From: Pseudeuparius sepicola
Lineage: Eukaryota > Arthropoda > Insecta > Coleoptera > Anthribidae
NCBI GenBank assembly: GCA_963920635.1
Contig: OY987302.1
Span: 36,059,278-36,123,277, forward strand
Length of the DNA stretch: 64,000 bases
Reading direction: 5' to 3'
How positions within the stretch are numbered: the stretch's first letter is position 1; the number at the start of each line of letters is the position of its first letter. A program made the translations under genes and the position numbers. Positions 1 to 12,938 of the stretch are shown piece after piece. Below the pieces are notes generated by a model that worked only from the letters and a program-made list of their open reading frames with translations, had not been told where the DNA came from and made no database searches.

Positions 1-83
1 TCATTTTTTTCCACCTTTGGGCGATGCATTCAATCATTGACAACGAATTTCAGACATATTGCTATTAGTCACTTAGGTCAGAT

Positions 84-2336
84 TTGTTGACATGTTCGAA
101 ATGCTACAAAAATTTAAGGCGACATGTTTTTTGTCTGAAAATTTATTTTTCCGCATCAATTGACCCAACTTTACCTACCTGGTTTAATCAAGAACTCAGA
201 ATATTAAGAGACGAAGTAGAGCGATTTTTCTGGCATTCTGCAGGTAGCAATTCAATAAGCACTTCACATGATTACCTAGCTAAGAAAAGAGAATACAGAA
301 TGAAAATTAGATTTTACAAAAGGGAATTTTACGGAAAAAGGATTCAAGCTGCCGAAAATAAGGTCAAGGAAACATGGAATATAATTAAAGAAAATTCGGG
401 TAAATCAAATAGGCCAAAAGAACAAATTAAATTAAAAAATAATGACATAATTATTGAGGAACCTCAGGATATAGCTAATATATTTGCACATTACTTTTCC
501 TCTAAAATGAATGATCAAATCAACCTTAAATACAACTCAACTGTGCCAAGAGATTGCACCCTTGGCCATAACATAAAAAACTCAATTTTCGTGCCTTACT
601 TTAATGAGGACGATATCTCCAAAATCATAAAATCTTTCAAATCTAAAAACTCCACAGGCTTTGATGAAATATCGTCTAGGGTATTGAAGCAGATTTCAAG
701 CGAGGTTGTGCCATATATAACACAACTAGTGAACTTGTCTTTTCAAAGTGCAGAATTTCCAAATATGCTGAAGTTAGCCATAGTGACGCCATTGTTGAAG
801 AGGGATGATCCATTGGATATGAAGAACTACAGGCAGGTATCACTACTTTCAACAATCGCTAAAGCCTTAGAGAGATGTGCTTATAATTTACTGTCATCCT
901 TTGCTGAAGAATCTCAGATACTAACCAACGACCAACATGGGTTTCGCAAAAACAGATCAGTAGAAACAGCAACAAACAATCTGATGGAGTTTGTTTACTC
1001 AGAAATAGACAGTGGAATGTATGTGGTTTGTCTGATGTTTGATTTGTCTCAGGCATTTGATAGTTTAAAGTTTGAATTCATTTTTCAAAAGCTCTCGAAT
1101 CTCGGAATTCGCGGACTCATGCTTCAATGGATGGAATCTTATTTTGAGAATAGATCACTATTAGTTAAGATAGATAACACTTTGAAAAATATGAAATAAA
1201 ATTAGGTGTTCCACAGGGATCAATCCTTGGGCCCCTAATATTTCTCTTGTTCATAAATGACCTGCCACAGTATATCTCATTGGGAAAGATTACAATGTTT
1301 GCAGATGACGTAACGATCACTGTTAGTGGTGAGTCAATTTCTATCTTGGAAGAAAAAGTCAAAACCATATGCAAAGAGATGGAATGTTGGTGTGATCAAA
1401 ACCGACTCATAATAAATGACACCAAAACCACCTACATCAACTTCCACATACGAAAGCCTATACCTATAGATAGTAGGATCAATGATCAGTTAAAAATGGT
1501 CACCACCGTAAAATTGCTTGGCACTTATCTGGATTCCAATCTCTCTTTTACAAGCCAGATAGTGTCTGTTCAAAGTTGGGCAAAGCGTACTATGTCATCT
1601 TTCAGATGAAGCCATTTCTAAGCCGAAGGGACCTTTTGAGCATCTACTATGCCTATGCCTACAGCCATTTAGCTTATAATATTATGTCATGGGTTTGGCA
1701 ACTCAACGTGAGAGGGTATTCATATGCCAGAAACGAATTTTAAGACTTGTCTTTAACCTTGGGATCAGAGAGAGCTGCAGAACGATCTTTCGAGAAACTA
1801 ATATCTTAACAGCTATAAGCATTTACATTTTTAAATGTGTCTCTTATACCCATAAAAACCTTACAAAATTCAAGATATGAGCACCTGCCATGTGTATAAA
1901 CTAAGGTGGGATAATTTGTGCATACCCGAGAACTACAACATTCAGAAAATCGGCATTATTCAATTGCGTTGTCCTGTACAATGCTCTTCCCAATCCACTA
2001 AAGTTATTAAATTCGTATAAAAAGTTTAAGGGGGAGACCAGAAAATGGCTGGCACAACAGGCATTCTACACATCTTCTGAGTAAGACTTGAGTTTAGACA
2101 TTTCCAATTTTCAAATTTGCGAAATATTAAAATTATTTTGAAATCACTATTGCGGAAAGAAACCTTTCACCCTTGTTGGCTGGAATGCTTGGGGTTAGAT
2201 CTTTGTTTTAATTTATTTTACACTGTTTGATGTGTTTTTAATGTGTTTTTTAATGATGTGTTTTTAATATGTATGACTTGTCACCTATACACTGTATGTT
2301 ATGTGATTAATAAAATCAACTACAACTACAACTATA
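84..2336 (+). mobile_element. Degenerate non-LTR retrotransposon (LINE), reverse transcriptase part
   Basis: The plus strand encodes reverse transcriptase of a Jockey/CR1-type LINE. An open frame to 1199 has a PWF-like N-terminal linker, the TGFDEI block, an FRKNRS block and the FDLSQAFD motif. A frameshift just after 1190 moves GVPQGSILGPL and the catalytic FADD box (about 1202-1609) to another frame. A further shift near 1609 leads to the C-terminal domain, with RILRLVFNLG and RESCR (1689-1880) and a tail reading into TRKWLAQQAF near 2060. After a stop near 2083 comes an A/T-rich 3' region ending in AATAAAATCAACTACAACTA, a typical LINE 3' tail. The 5' end, including the endonuclease, is absent. 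At least three frameshifts make it a dead copy. Family assignment within LINEs is uncertain. Confidence 0.88.
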
Positions 2337-2340
2337 AAAA

Positions 2341-2640
2341 TGATTTTCAGACGGGCTGCTGTAAGTTTATTTTTTTGTCTCATTTTTTATTTTTTGAATT
2401 GGTGTCCTGGGTGAAAACTGTGTTATTGGTGTCTCAGGGCTATTATCTAACTACATTCCGGAAATCAGACGGGCCGCTATGAGTCACTTAGGTCAGATGT
2501 GTTGACATTTTTGAAAATGGGCTCAGATCAGACACAACGTGCAAAATGTCTGAAAATCGGATTTCTGGATACGGGGTTATATAATCTATCGATTCCGTGC
2601 GGTTTTAGCCGGGACGCTATGAGTCAAAAATTTTGGTTAT
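2341..2640. other. LINE-satellite junction with short dispersed repeats
   Basis: No gene is seen. A GACGGGCYGCTRTRAG phrase occurs twice (about 2350 and 2468). The stretch after the second (TCACTTAGGTCAG onward) is a diverged copy of 69-160 on the other side of the LINE. The LINE may therefore have landed within, or been captured between, older repeat copies. Confidence 0.4.
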
Positions 2641-4959
2641 TATCTCTCGTACTATAATTTTTATTTGCGAAATTGAACGACTTTTCGGATGAAAAAAATT
2701 GCCGCGAAGTTTGGCGAAGGCTGGGGTACTGCTATGTTAAAGGTGGTTTCCTGTCAACCATACTTCGCCCCGAGTGTCGCAGATCCATGTCACCCCCGTG
2801 GGAGCGACGCTAATAATTCTTATTTGCAAAATTGAACAACTTTTCGGATAAAAAAAATTGCCGCGAAGTTATTAGGCGATGGCTGCGGTACTGCTATGTT
2901 AAAGGTGGTAGCCTGTCAACTATACTTCGCTATGAGGGTGGCAGATCCAATGTCACCCCCGTGTGAGTGACGCTACTAATTTTTATTTGCGAAATTGAAC
3001 AACTTTTCGGATAAAAAAAATTGCCGCGAAGTTATTAGGCAATGGCTGCGGTACTGCTATGTTAAAGGTGGTTGCCTGTCAACTATACTTCGCCCCGAGG
3101 GTCGCAGATCCAATGTCACCCCCATAGGAGCGTCGCTACTAATTTTTATTTGCGAAATTGAACGACTTTTCAGATAAAAAAAATTGCAGCGAAGTTATTA
3201 GGCGATGGCTGCGGTACTGCTATGTTAAAGGTGGTAGCCTGTCAACTATACTTCGCCCCGAGGGTCGCAGATCCAATGTCACCCCCGTGGGAGCGACGCT
3301 AATAATTCTTATTTGCAAAATTGAACAACTTTTCGGATAAAAAAAATTGCCGCGAAGTTATTAGGCGATGGCTGCGGTACTGCTATGTTGGAGGTGGTTG
3401 CCTGTCAACTATACTTCGCCCCGAGGGTCGCAGATCCAATGTCACCCCCGTAGGAGCGACGCTACTAATTTTTATTTGTGAAATTGAACGACTTTTCGGA
3501 TAAAAAAAATTGCCGCGAAGTTGGGCGATGGCTGCGGTACTGCTATGTTAAAGGTGGTTTCCTGTCAACTATACTTCGCCCCGAGTGTCGCAGATCCAAT
3601 GTCACCCCCGTGGGAGCGACGCTACTAATTCTTATTTGCAAAATTGAACTTTTCGGATAAAAAAAATTGCCGCGAAGTTATTAGGCGATGGCTGCCGTAC
3701 TGCTATGTTGGAGGTGGTTGCCTGTCAACTATACTTCGCCCCGAGGGTCGCAGATAAAATGTCACCCCCGTAGGAGCGACGCTACTAATTTTTATTTGTG
3801 AAATTGAATGACTTTTCGGATAAAAAAAATTGCTGCGAAGTTATTAGGCGATGGCTGCGGTACTGCTATGTTAAAAGTGGTTGCCTGTCAACTATACTTT
3901 GCCTCGAGGGTCGCAGATCCAATGTCACCCCCGTGGGAGCGACGCTACTAATTCTTATTTGCGAAATTGAACAACTTTTCGGATAAAAAAAATTGCCGCG
4001 AAGTTATTAGGCGATGGCTGCGGTACTGCTATGTTGGAGGTGATTGCCTGTCAACTATACTTCGCCTCGAGGGTCGCAGATCCAATGTGACCCCCGTAGG
4101 AGCGACGCTAATAATTTTTATTTGCGAAATTGAACGACTTTTCGGATAAAAAAAATTGCCACGAAGTTATTAGGCGATGGCTGCGGTACTGCTATGTTGG
4201 AGGTGGTTGCCTGTCAACTATACCTCGCCCCGAGGGTCGCAGATCCAATGTCACCCCCGTAGGAGCGACGCTACTAATTTTTATTTGCCAAATTGAACGA
4301 CTTTTCGGATAAAAACAATTGCCGCGAAGTTATTAGGCGATGGCTGCGGTACTGCTATGTTGGAGGTGGTTGCCTGTCAACTATACTTCGCCCCGAGGGT
4401 CGCAGATAAAATGTCACCCCTGTAGGAGCGACGCTACTAATTTTTATTTACGAAATTGAAAAACTTTTAGGATAAAAATATTGCAGCGAAGTTATTAGGC
4501 GATGGCTGCGGTACTGCTATGTTAAAAGTGGTTGCCTGTCAACTATACTTCGCCTCGAGGGTCGCAGATCCAATGTCACCCCCGTAGGAGCGACGCTACT
4601 AATTTTTATTTGCGAAATTGAACGACTTCTCGTATAAAAAAAATTGCTGAGAAGTTATTAGGTGATGGCTGCGGTACTGCTATGTTAAAGGTGTTTGCCT
4701 GTCAACTATACTTCGCCTCGAGGGCCACAGATCCAATGTCACCCCCGTAGGAGCGACGCTACTAATTTTTATTTGCGAAATTGAAAAACTTTTAGGATAA
4801 AAAAAATTGCCGCGAAGTTATTAGGAGATGGCTGCTGTACTGCTATGTTGGAGGTGGTTGCCTGTCAACTATACTTCGCCCTGAGGGTCGCAGATCCAAT
4901 GTTACCCCCGTAGGAGCGACGCTACTAATTTTTATTTGCAAAATTGAACAATTTTTCGG
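2640..4959 (+). repeat. ~163-bp satellite array, plus-orientation arm
   Basis: About 14 head-to-tail monomers with a 163-bp step, visible as identical phrases recurring at 2995, 3158, 3321, 3967 and 4130. Each monomer has an A-rich block after TTTTCGGAT, a GCCGCGAAGTTATTAGGCGA block, a CTGTCAACTATACTTCGCC block and a GTCACCCCCGTRGGAGCGAC block. Many carry AAAGGTGG (K type) where the other arm mostly has GGAGGTGG (G type). Monomer length is close to the nucleosome-scale period typical of centromeric or heterochromatic satellites. A 60-residue open frame occurs in most monomers but is out of phase with the next, because 163 is not a multiple of three; I do not treat it as a gene. Confidence 0.95.
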
Positions 4960-7900
4960 GACGAAGTATCGTTGACAGGAAACCACCTTAAACATAGCAG
5001 TACCGCAGCCATTGCCTAATAATTTCGCGGCAACTGTTTTTATCTGAAAACTCGTTCAATTTCGCAAATAAAAATTAGTAGCGTCGCTTCTACGGGGGTG
5101 ACATTGGATCTGCGACACTCGGGGTAAAGTATAGTTGACAGGCAACCACCTTTAACATAGCAGTACCGCAGCCATCGCCTAATAACTTCGCGGCAATTTT
5201 TTTTATCGTAAAAGTTTTTCAATTTCGCAAATAAAAATTAATAGCGTCGCTCCCACGGTGGTGACACTTGATCTGCAACCCTCGGGGCGAAGTATGGTTG
5301 ACAGGCAACCACTTCCAACATAGCAGCACCCCAGCCATCGCCTAATAACTCCGCGGCAATTTTTATCCGAAAAGTCGTTCAATTTCGCAAATAAAAATTA
5401 GTAGCGTCGCTCCTACGGGGGTGACATTGGATCTGGGACCATCGGGGCGAAGTATAGTTGACAGGCAACCACCTCCAACATAGCATTATTGCAGCTATTG
5501 CCTAATAACTTCGCGGCAATTTTTTTTATTCGAAAAGTTGTTCAATTTCGCAAATAAAAATTAGTAGCGTCCCTCCTACGGGGGTGACATTGGATCTGCG
5601 AACCTCGGGTCGAAGTACAGTTTACAGGCAACCACCTCCAACATAGCAGTACCGCAGCCATCGAATAATAACTTCGCGGCAATTTTTTTTATTCAAAAAG
5701 TTGTTCAATTTCGCAAATAAAAATTAATAGCGTCGCTCCCACGGTGGTGACACTTGATCTGCAACCCTCGGGGTGAAGTATGGTTGACAGGCAACCACCT
5801 CCAACATAGCAGCACCCCAGCCATCGCCTAATAACTCCGCGGCAATTTTTATCCGAAAAGTCGTTCAATTTCGCAAATAAAAATTAGTAGCGTCGCTCCT
5901 ACGGGGGTGACATTGGATCTGCGACCATCGGGGCGAAGTATGGTTGACAGGCAACCACCTCCAACATAGCATTATTGCAGCTATTGCCTAATAACTTCGC
6001 GGCAATTTTTTTTATTCGAAAAGTTGTTCAATTTCGCAAATAAAAATTAGTAGCGTCCCTCCTACGGGGGTGACATTGGATCTGCGAACCTCGGGTCGAA
6101 GTACAGTTTACAGGCAACCACCTCCAACATAGCAGTACTGCAGCCATCGAATAACTTCGTGGCAATTTTTTTTATTCAAAAAGTTGTTCAATTTCGCAAA
6201 TAAAAATTAGTAGCGTCCCTCCTACGGGGGTGACATTGCATCTGCGAACCTCGGGTCGAAGTATAGTTGACAGGCAACAGCCTCCAACATAGCAGTACCG
6301 CAGCCATCGCCTAATAACTTCGCGGCAATTTTTTTTATCTGAAAAGTCGTTCAATTTCGCAGATAAAAATTAGTAGCGTCGCTCCTACAGGGGTGACATT
6401 GGATCTGCGACCCTCGGGTCGAAGTATAGTTGACAGGCAACCACCTCCAACATAGCAGTATCGCAGCCATCGCCTAATAACTTCGCGGCAATTTTTTTTT
6501 ATCCTGAAAGTTTTTCAATTTCGCAAATAAAAATTAGCAGCATTGCTTCTACGGGGGTGACATTGGATCTGCGACCCTCGGTGCGAGGTATAGTTGACAG
6601 GCAACCACCTCCAACATAGCAGTACCGCAGCCATCGCCTAATAACTTCGCGGCAATTTTTTTTTTATCCGAAAAGTCGTTCAATTTCGCAAATAAAAATT
6701 AGTAGCGTCGCTCCTACGGGGGTGACATTGGATCTGCGACCCTCGGGTCGAAGTATAGTTGACAGGCAACCGCCTCCAACATAGCAGTACCGCCGCCATC
6801 GCCTAATAACTTCGCAGCAATTTTTTGTATCCGAAAAATCGTTCAATTTCGCAAATAAAAATTAGTAGCGTCCCTCCTACGGGAGTGACATTGGATCTGC
6901 GACCCTCGGGGCGAAGTATAGTTAACAGGCACCACCTCCAACATAGCAGTACCGCAGCCATTGCCTAATAACTTAGCGGCAATTTTTTTTACCCGAAAAG
7001 TCATTCAATTTCGCAAATAAAAATTAGTAGCGTCCCTCCTACGGGGGTGACATTAGATCTGCGACCCTCGGGGCGAGGTATAGTTGACAGGCAACCGCCT
7101 CCAACATAGCAGTACCGCAGCCATCGCCTAATAACTTCGCGGCAATTTTTTTTATCCGAAAAGTCGTTCAATTTCGCAAATAAAAATTAGTAGCGTCCCT
7201 CCTACAGGGGTGACATTGGATCTGCGACCCTCGGGTCGAGGTATAGTTGACAGGCAACAGCCTCCGACATAGCAGTACCTCAGCCATCGCCTAATAACTT
7301 CGCGGCAATTTTTTTTATCCGAAAAGTCGTTCAATTTCGCAAATAAAAATTAGTAGCGTCGCTCCTACGGGGGTGACATTGGATCTGCGACCCTCGGGTC
7401 GAAGTATAGTTGACAGGCAACCACCTCCAACATAGCAGTACCGCAGCCATCGCCTAATAACTTCGCGGCAATTGTTTTTATCCGAAAAGTCGTTCAATTT
7501 GGCAAATAAAAATTAGTAGCGTCGCTCCTACGGGGGTGACATTGGATCTGCGACCCTCGGGGCGAGGTATAGTTGACAGGCAACCACCTCCAACATAGCA
7601 GTACCGCAGCCATCGCCTAATAACTTCGTGGCAATTTTTTTTATCCGAAAAGTCGTTCAATTTCGCAAATAAAAATTATTAGCGTCGCTCCTACGGGGGT
7701 CACATTGGATCTGCGACCCTCGGGTCGAAGTATAGTTGGCAGGCAACTACCTCCAACATAGCAGTACCGCAGCCGTCGTCTAATAACTTCGCGGCAATTT
7801 TTTTTATCCGAAAAGTCGTTCAATTTCGCAAATAAAAATTAGTAGCGTCCCTCCTACGGTGGTGACATTGGATCTGCGACCCTCGGGGCGAAGTATAGTT

Positions 7901-9410
7901 AACAGGCAACCACGTCCAACATAGCAGTACTGCAGCCATCGCCTAATAACTTCGCGGCAATTTTTTTTTATCCTAAAAGTCGTTCAATTTCGCAAATAAA
8001 AATTAGTAGCGTCCCTCCTACGGGGGTGACATTGGATCTGCGACCCTCGGGGCGAAGTATAGTTAACAGGCAACCACGTCCAACATAGCAGTACCGAAGC
8101 CATCGCCTAATAACTTCGCGGCAATTTTTTTTATCCGAAAAGTCGTTCAATTTCGCAAATAAAAATTAGTAGCGTCGCTCCTATGAGGGTGACATTGGAT
8201 CTGCGACCCTTGGGGCGAAGTATAGTTGACAGGCAACCACATCCAACATAGCAGTACCGCAGCCATCGCTAAATAACTTCGCGGCAATTCTTTTTATCCG
8301 ATAAGTCGTTCAATTTCGCAAATAAAAATTAGTAGCGTCCCTCCTACGGGGGTGACATTGGATCTGCGACCCTCGGGTCGAAGTATAGTTGACAGGCAAC
8401 TACCTCCAACATAGCAGTACCGCAGCCGTCGTCTAATAACTTCGTGGCAATTTTTTTTATCCGAAAAGTCGATCAATTTCGCAAATAAAAATTAGTAGCG
8501 TCCCTCCTACGGGGGTGACATTAGATCTGCGACCCTCGGGGCGAGGTATAGTTGACAGGCAACCGCCTCCACCATAGCAGTACTACAGCCATCGCCTAAT
8601 AACTTCGCGGCAATTTTTTTTATCCGAAAAGTCCTTCAATTTCGCAAATAAAAATTAGTAGCGTCCCTCCTACGGGGGTGACATTGGATCTGCAACCCTC
8701 GGGGTGAGGTATAGTTGACAGGCAACCACCTCCAACATAGCAGTACTGCAGCTATCGCCTAATAACTTCGCAATTTTTTTTATCCGAAAAGTCGTTCAAT
8801 TTCGCAAATAAAAATTAGTAGCGTCGTTCCTACGGGGGTGACATTGGATCTGCGACCCTCGGGTCGAAGTATAGTTGACAGGCAACCACCTCCAACATAG
8901 CAGTACCGCAGCCATCGCCTAATAACTTCGCGGCAATTGTTTTTATCCGAAAAGTCGTTCAATTTGGCAAATAAAAATTAGTAGCGTCGCTCCTACGGGG
9001 GTGACATTGGATCTGCGACCCTCGGGGCGAGGTATAGTTGACAGGCAACCACCTCCAACATAGCAGTACCGCAGCCATCGCCTAATAACTTCGTGGCAAT
9101 TTTTTTTATCCGAAAAGTCGTTCAATTTCGCAAATAAAAATTATTAGCGTCGCTCCTACGGGGGTCACATTGGATCTGCGACCCTCGGGTCGAAGTATAG
9201 TTGACAGGCAACTACCTCCAACATAGCAGTACCGCAGCCGTCGTCTAATAACTTCGCGGCAATTTTTTTTATCCGAAAAGTCGTTCAATTTCGCAAATAA
9301 AAATTAGTAGCATCCCTCCTACGGTGGTGACATTGGATCTGCGACCCTCGGGGCGAAGTATAGTTAACAGGCAACCACGTCCAACATAGCAGTACTGCAG
9401 CCATCGCCTC
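4960..9410 (-). repeat. ~163-bp satellite array, minus-orientation arm
   Basis: The same satellite in reverse orientation, about 27 monomers. The switch occurs inside a monomer near 4959 with no spacer. The first two reversed monomers are K type like the plus arm, then G type dominates. Higher-order structure is visible. A run of three distinct variants at 7315-7823 recurs in the same order at 8780-9288 (offset 1465, about nine monomers). A three-monomer block near 5235 recurs near 5722 (about 486 bp). The array ends in a truncated monomer at about 9408. Confidence 0.95.
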
Positions 9411-10735
9411 CCTATGTTTAATATTGAGTCCTTTTAGTAACCAAATTTCGTAGGCAACCACAGCGGAAACAGACATTCTTATAAATATTTTCGTGGGTCA
9501 ACCACGCTTAATCTAGTGCAGTTATTAGCGGAATTTCGTGGCCAGCCACAGTAATGTGCGGTGTTGCCAGTTGCTCGACCGTGGATGGAGAAACCGTGGA
9601 TGTCTTCACATCAGTGTAAAATTGGCACATTTTTGTTTCAAAATAAGCGAGAAAAGCGATCGCGGTGGTAGTCCTAAAAAAATCATCCTGTATATGTAAA
9701 CAAATAAAGATAATTTTCGGCACTAATACGAGTAATACTTAAATGGTCATGGCGAAACGCCGACCATTCTAATGCAAATTTCTCGAAAACCGTTGGACAT
9801 AGCAACATTTAACAAGTACAACTTTTTAGACTAACGTAGCTTAAAATGTCACTATTTCATCTCGATTTTATATCTCTATTCACTTTTTGCAAGTGTCGTA
9901 GAAATTGGGACTAAAAAAATACTTTTTTAAGAGAACTTTAACACCTCGTTTAACACCCTGTATTTTGAAAACAAAGCCTTTTAGTTTAGGACACACATTT
10001 ATATGACCTATTTGCCATACATTATACAAAGTGAAATTAGAAATAATGGTACCTAGGTGATTTTGTTGTACTGGTAGGTACATTTTAGATAAAATATGAT
10101 CCTATCCCTATCGGTAGGCACAGGATACACTCCCAATTAAAAAACGTACTGTCTCTACACTGTTTTATTTTCTTTAAATTTAGTTCAGTTATTCCGATTT
10201 TATTCCCGGTATCAATGAAAGCATCATCAAATTTTTTTACAAATGTTTTTTGTCTGTATTAATATAATTTTATTAACAACTAGTTGGAGAAACTATTGCA
10301 TTTGTAAGGTTTACAAAATATAAAGCTATTTTAAAAAAAAGATATTTTAAGTTACAGCCTCTAGAAATAAAAAAAAAAGTCATTTTAGTCGAGGGGGTAA
10401 CCACTCTGCGAAATACGTGTACATTTTCCGTCACAATCAACTGTGAAACCGCCGCAATCCGTGAAATCCCGAGGATCGGGACTTTCGGGCCGGGTTGGCT
10501 TGCGTTCTGCCGACAACTAATTAGAAAAATATAGGTAGTAAATATTGCAGTTTGGTGTGACTAATAGTTTATCTCTTTACAAGTTAAGCCTCTAATATTA
10601 CGCCGATTTAATGATTGAAATTGGCGGGTTTTCTTTAATAAAAAGAGCAGACTCTCTGGAGGCAGAATCCTGCGTTATCAAAGTGGTGGTGGTGCCCACA
10701 AGTCAAGACAACAATCTTTCAGGATAAAAAACAAA
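9411..10735. other. Intergenic, repeat fragments only
   Basis: No convincing gene. At 9640-9691 lies one end of the MITE found complete at 53089-53854 (CGCGGTGGTAGTCCTAAAAA then CATCCTGTA). Near 9950 an ACACCCTGTA end of another MITE is visible. At 10394 a TCGAGGGGGTAACCAC sequence matches the terminus of the 8-bp-TSD element at 58641-60692, without a visible partner. The rest is AT-rich. Confidence 0.5.
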
Positions 10736-11143
10736 CATTAAATACCAAGAAAAAACGCTCAGAAAAATGGCACACTTCAGATGAATCATCTGCCAGTGAG
10801 AGTTGTTATTCAATGCAGAGTGATCTTGACGTTACTAATGAAATAACTATACAGAAAGAAGCTTATTAGGCAGTGTGCTATAAAAATTGGTACGTATATC
10901 GTATGGGTTTTAGATAAAATAGACGACGAAAAATGTAAAATCAAATTTTTGTATGAATTAAAAATTTTTATTGTCCTAAAGAGGAGGACATACAAATTGT
11001 CAAAAATTTGTTTATTTTTTATGGCCCCATTGCATTAATTGGAAATGGGCCGTTTCGTTTAAAAAGATACAAAAAAATTGAAATTGAAAGATATTTCAAG
11101 ACCACTAAAAAGAAACTGTCAAGATTTGTGAAATGTACCTAAT
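10736..11143 (+). pseudogene. Decayed coding-like patch, unidentified
   Basis: A plus frame from about 10720 to 10869 reads a Lys-rich then Ser/Glu/Asp-rich stretch containing HTSDESSASES and stops at a TAG. A second open stretch (about 10980-11143) reads EEDIQIVKNLFIFYGP and FRLKRYKKIEIERYF before a TAA. The acidic-serine stretch and the EEDI block resemble exons found in transposon-derived insect genes. I cannot name the family, and in-frame stops between the two pieces indicate decay. Confidence 0.35.
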
Positions 11144-11860
11144 GTCTCACCTATGTATTGATAATATGTGTTAAATATTATCTGTGTTGTTATTTTTGTA
11201 ACATAACCTTCAATATCAAATGGTCTGATATTTTGTCACTTATTACGAGGCATACCTACCTGGACTTTATGTGTCCATCGAGCATGCTTACCACAAATTA
11301 TTATCTACACATTCAAACATGTCCGAATACTTCCACTATTTTCATAAGACAGAGTTATCTTCGTTGTCATCCCCTTATTCTGCGACAGTTTATAAAAATG
11401 CACTTATTTAATTTTTCAAAAATTTGATTGTCGAAATCGACTGTACTTACTTACTATTGCGAAATCACAGGAAAGCCTTTGAAATTATGAAATATTCTGT
11501 ACAATCAGGCAAAATCTCACGAAATCCATGGAAATCCCGTGCCATCTTTTAAATATCTGCGAAATCGTGTGAAATTATATATATTTAATTATACAATTAT
11601 AATTGTATAAATTGTAATTTGGTAGCGTCCGTCTGGCCTTACCCTAGACATTAATTTGAAATTTTTGGCAAGCATATTTACATAATATTTGATTTTCTGG
11701 TTTTGACATTCCTCCGCCAACCTAACCTAATGATAATGTTAATAAAAAAACATACAAAATCCCAAATCCCTACATGACAGTTGTTTCCGAGGTTGTTTCA
11801 GATGCATCAAATTATCAAAATGTATAGTGATTGTATTTTGAAAAATAGTTTTCCGGAAAA
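11144..11860. other. AT-rich stretch without recognised features
   Basis: Only short fortuitous open frames. A loose cluster of GAAATC-type words lies at 11455-11580. No gene or complete repeat recognised. Confidence 0.4.
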
Positions 11861-11867
11861 AAAATCG

Positions 11868-12475
11868 CAGTAGCTATTTATATGACCGATATATAAAAGT
11901 CGGTATATGTATTGTGCTCTCATTGGCAAGTTGAGTCACGTGATTTCTTTGGACGTACATTTAACTCCATTCATGTCCGAAGTAAACTTTGCAATAAGGA
12001 GCGTATGCCCTTCTTTTTTGGTAACAGGCGCTGCTGTATAAAAAAAGAAGGGGGCATTCGCCCCATATTTTGGCAGTCGGTAGCGATGGGTGCTGCCATA
12101 CGAAAAAAGAATATTGACATACAGGAATTATTATAAATGCACTTCTGACGTATCTTCAAATAAGTTTAAGTGGCTATTTATACGTTCGACGTATATGAAA
12201 GTTCGACGTATATGAAAGTCGTACATTTAACTCCATACACGCCCTAAGTAAACTTATTTAGATACATCGGAATCCCCCAAAAAAGAGGGCATTCGCTCTT
12301 TATTGCAAAGATGCTTGGGAACAATGCACTTCCGACGTACCTAAATAAGTTTACTTCGGACGTGTATGGAGTTAAATGTACGTCCAAAGAAGTCACGTGA
12401 CTCAACTCGTCAATGAGAGCACAAGACGTATACCGACTTTTATATACGTCGGATGTATATGTATGTAGCCACTGC
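11868..12475. mobile_element. Foldback element A (MULE-like family), diverged
   Basis: The left end reads TAGCTATTTATATGACCG. The right end reads in reverse TGTATATGTATGTAGCCACTG. In between are the family's hallmark blocks: CACGTGA with CTCATTGGC, CGTACATTTAACTCCAT, and AAGGAGCGTATGCCC. It looks rearranged, since a second left-end-like segment starts at 12165. It is more diverged than copies C to G and no TSD is readable. Confidence 0.6.
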
Positions 12476-12508
12476 CTACGTTTAATACTTCAAACGCTTA
12501 TTTGAACG

Positions 12509-12925
12509 TGTTGCAGTTAAATGTATGTCCAAAGAAGTCACGTGACTCAACTAGCCAATCAGAGCACAAGACATATACAGACTACGTTTATCTCGTTACA
12601 ACTCGATCGGATTGAAATGGATCCGATTATGTCAAATATTTTATAATTCTACGTTTACATCATCAGTATTGAATCCTGCAGTTTTCAATCCTCTCTAGGG
12701 ACATTAATTTATTATACTTATTCCACAGTAAGTTGGTGCACATTTTGGTCAACTTCTGTTTGGAAATAGCGGCTTGACTTGAAATTTTAAATATAATCGA
12801 ATTTCAATCTGTAGGGTTTACGCCGTCTATTTGAGTCCGCTCCAGCGAATTCAAACCTCTCTCAATCGGACTACATCGAGATAAACGTAGTCACAGACTT
12901 TTATATATGTCAGACGTATAAATGG
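12509..12925. mobile_element. Foldback element B, half copy interrupted by another insertion
   Basis: Only the right half of the family is present: GTTAAATGTATGTCC, CACGTGACTC, CCAATCAGAGC, then GACTTTTATATATG and GTATAAATGGCC. It is split by the 12580-12892 insertion. It abuts element C through a TTTAAAAAA spacer. Confidence 0.6.
12580..12892. mobile_element. 313-bp TIR element nested in foldback B
   Basis: The ends are a perfect 16-bp inverted repeat, GACTACGTTTATCTCG and its complement. The element is flanked on both sides by ACA (12577-12579 and 12893-12895). Removing it restores the foldback sequence, which in sister copies reads ...ATACYGACTTTTATAT. A 3-bp TSD is used by CACTA and PIF/Harbinger elements, but the ends match neither canonical terminus. 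Non-coding. Confidence 0.65.
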
Positions 12926-12938
12926 CCCCTTTAAAAAA

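Noticed and set aside
2995..9288. Family of about 20 small 60-residue genes
   Set aside because: The frames follow from the satellite monomer, run out of phase at each junction and occur on whichever strand the monomer lies; no start context or domain.
2640..9410. CRISPR-like regular repeats
   Set aside because: Repeats are ~163 bp, contiguous and lack unique spacers, in a eukaryotic genome; this is satellite DNA.
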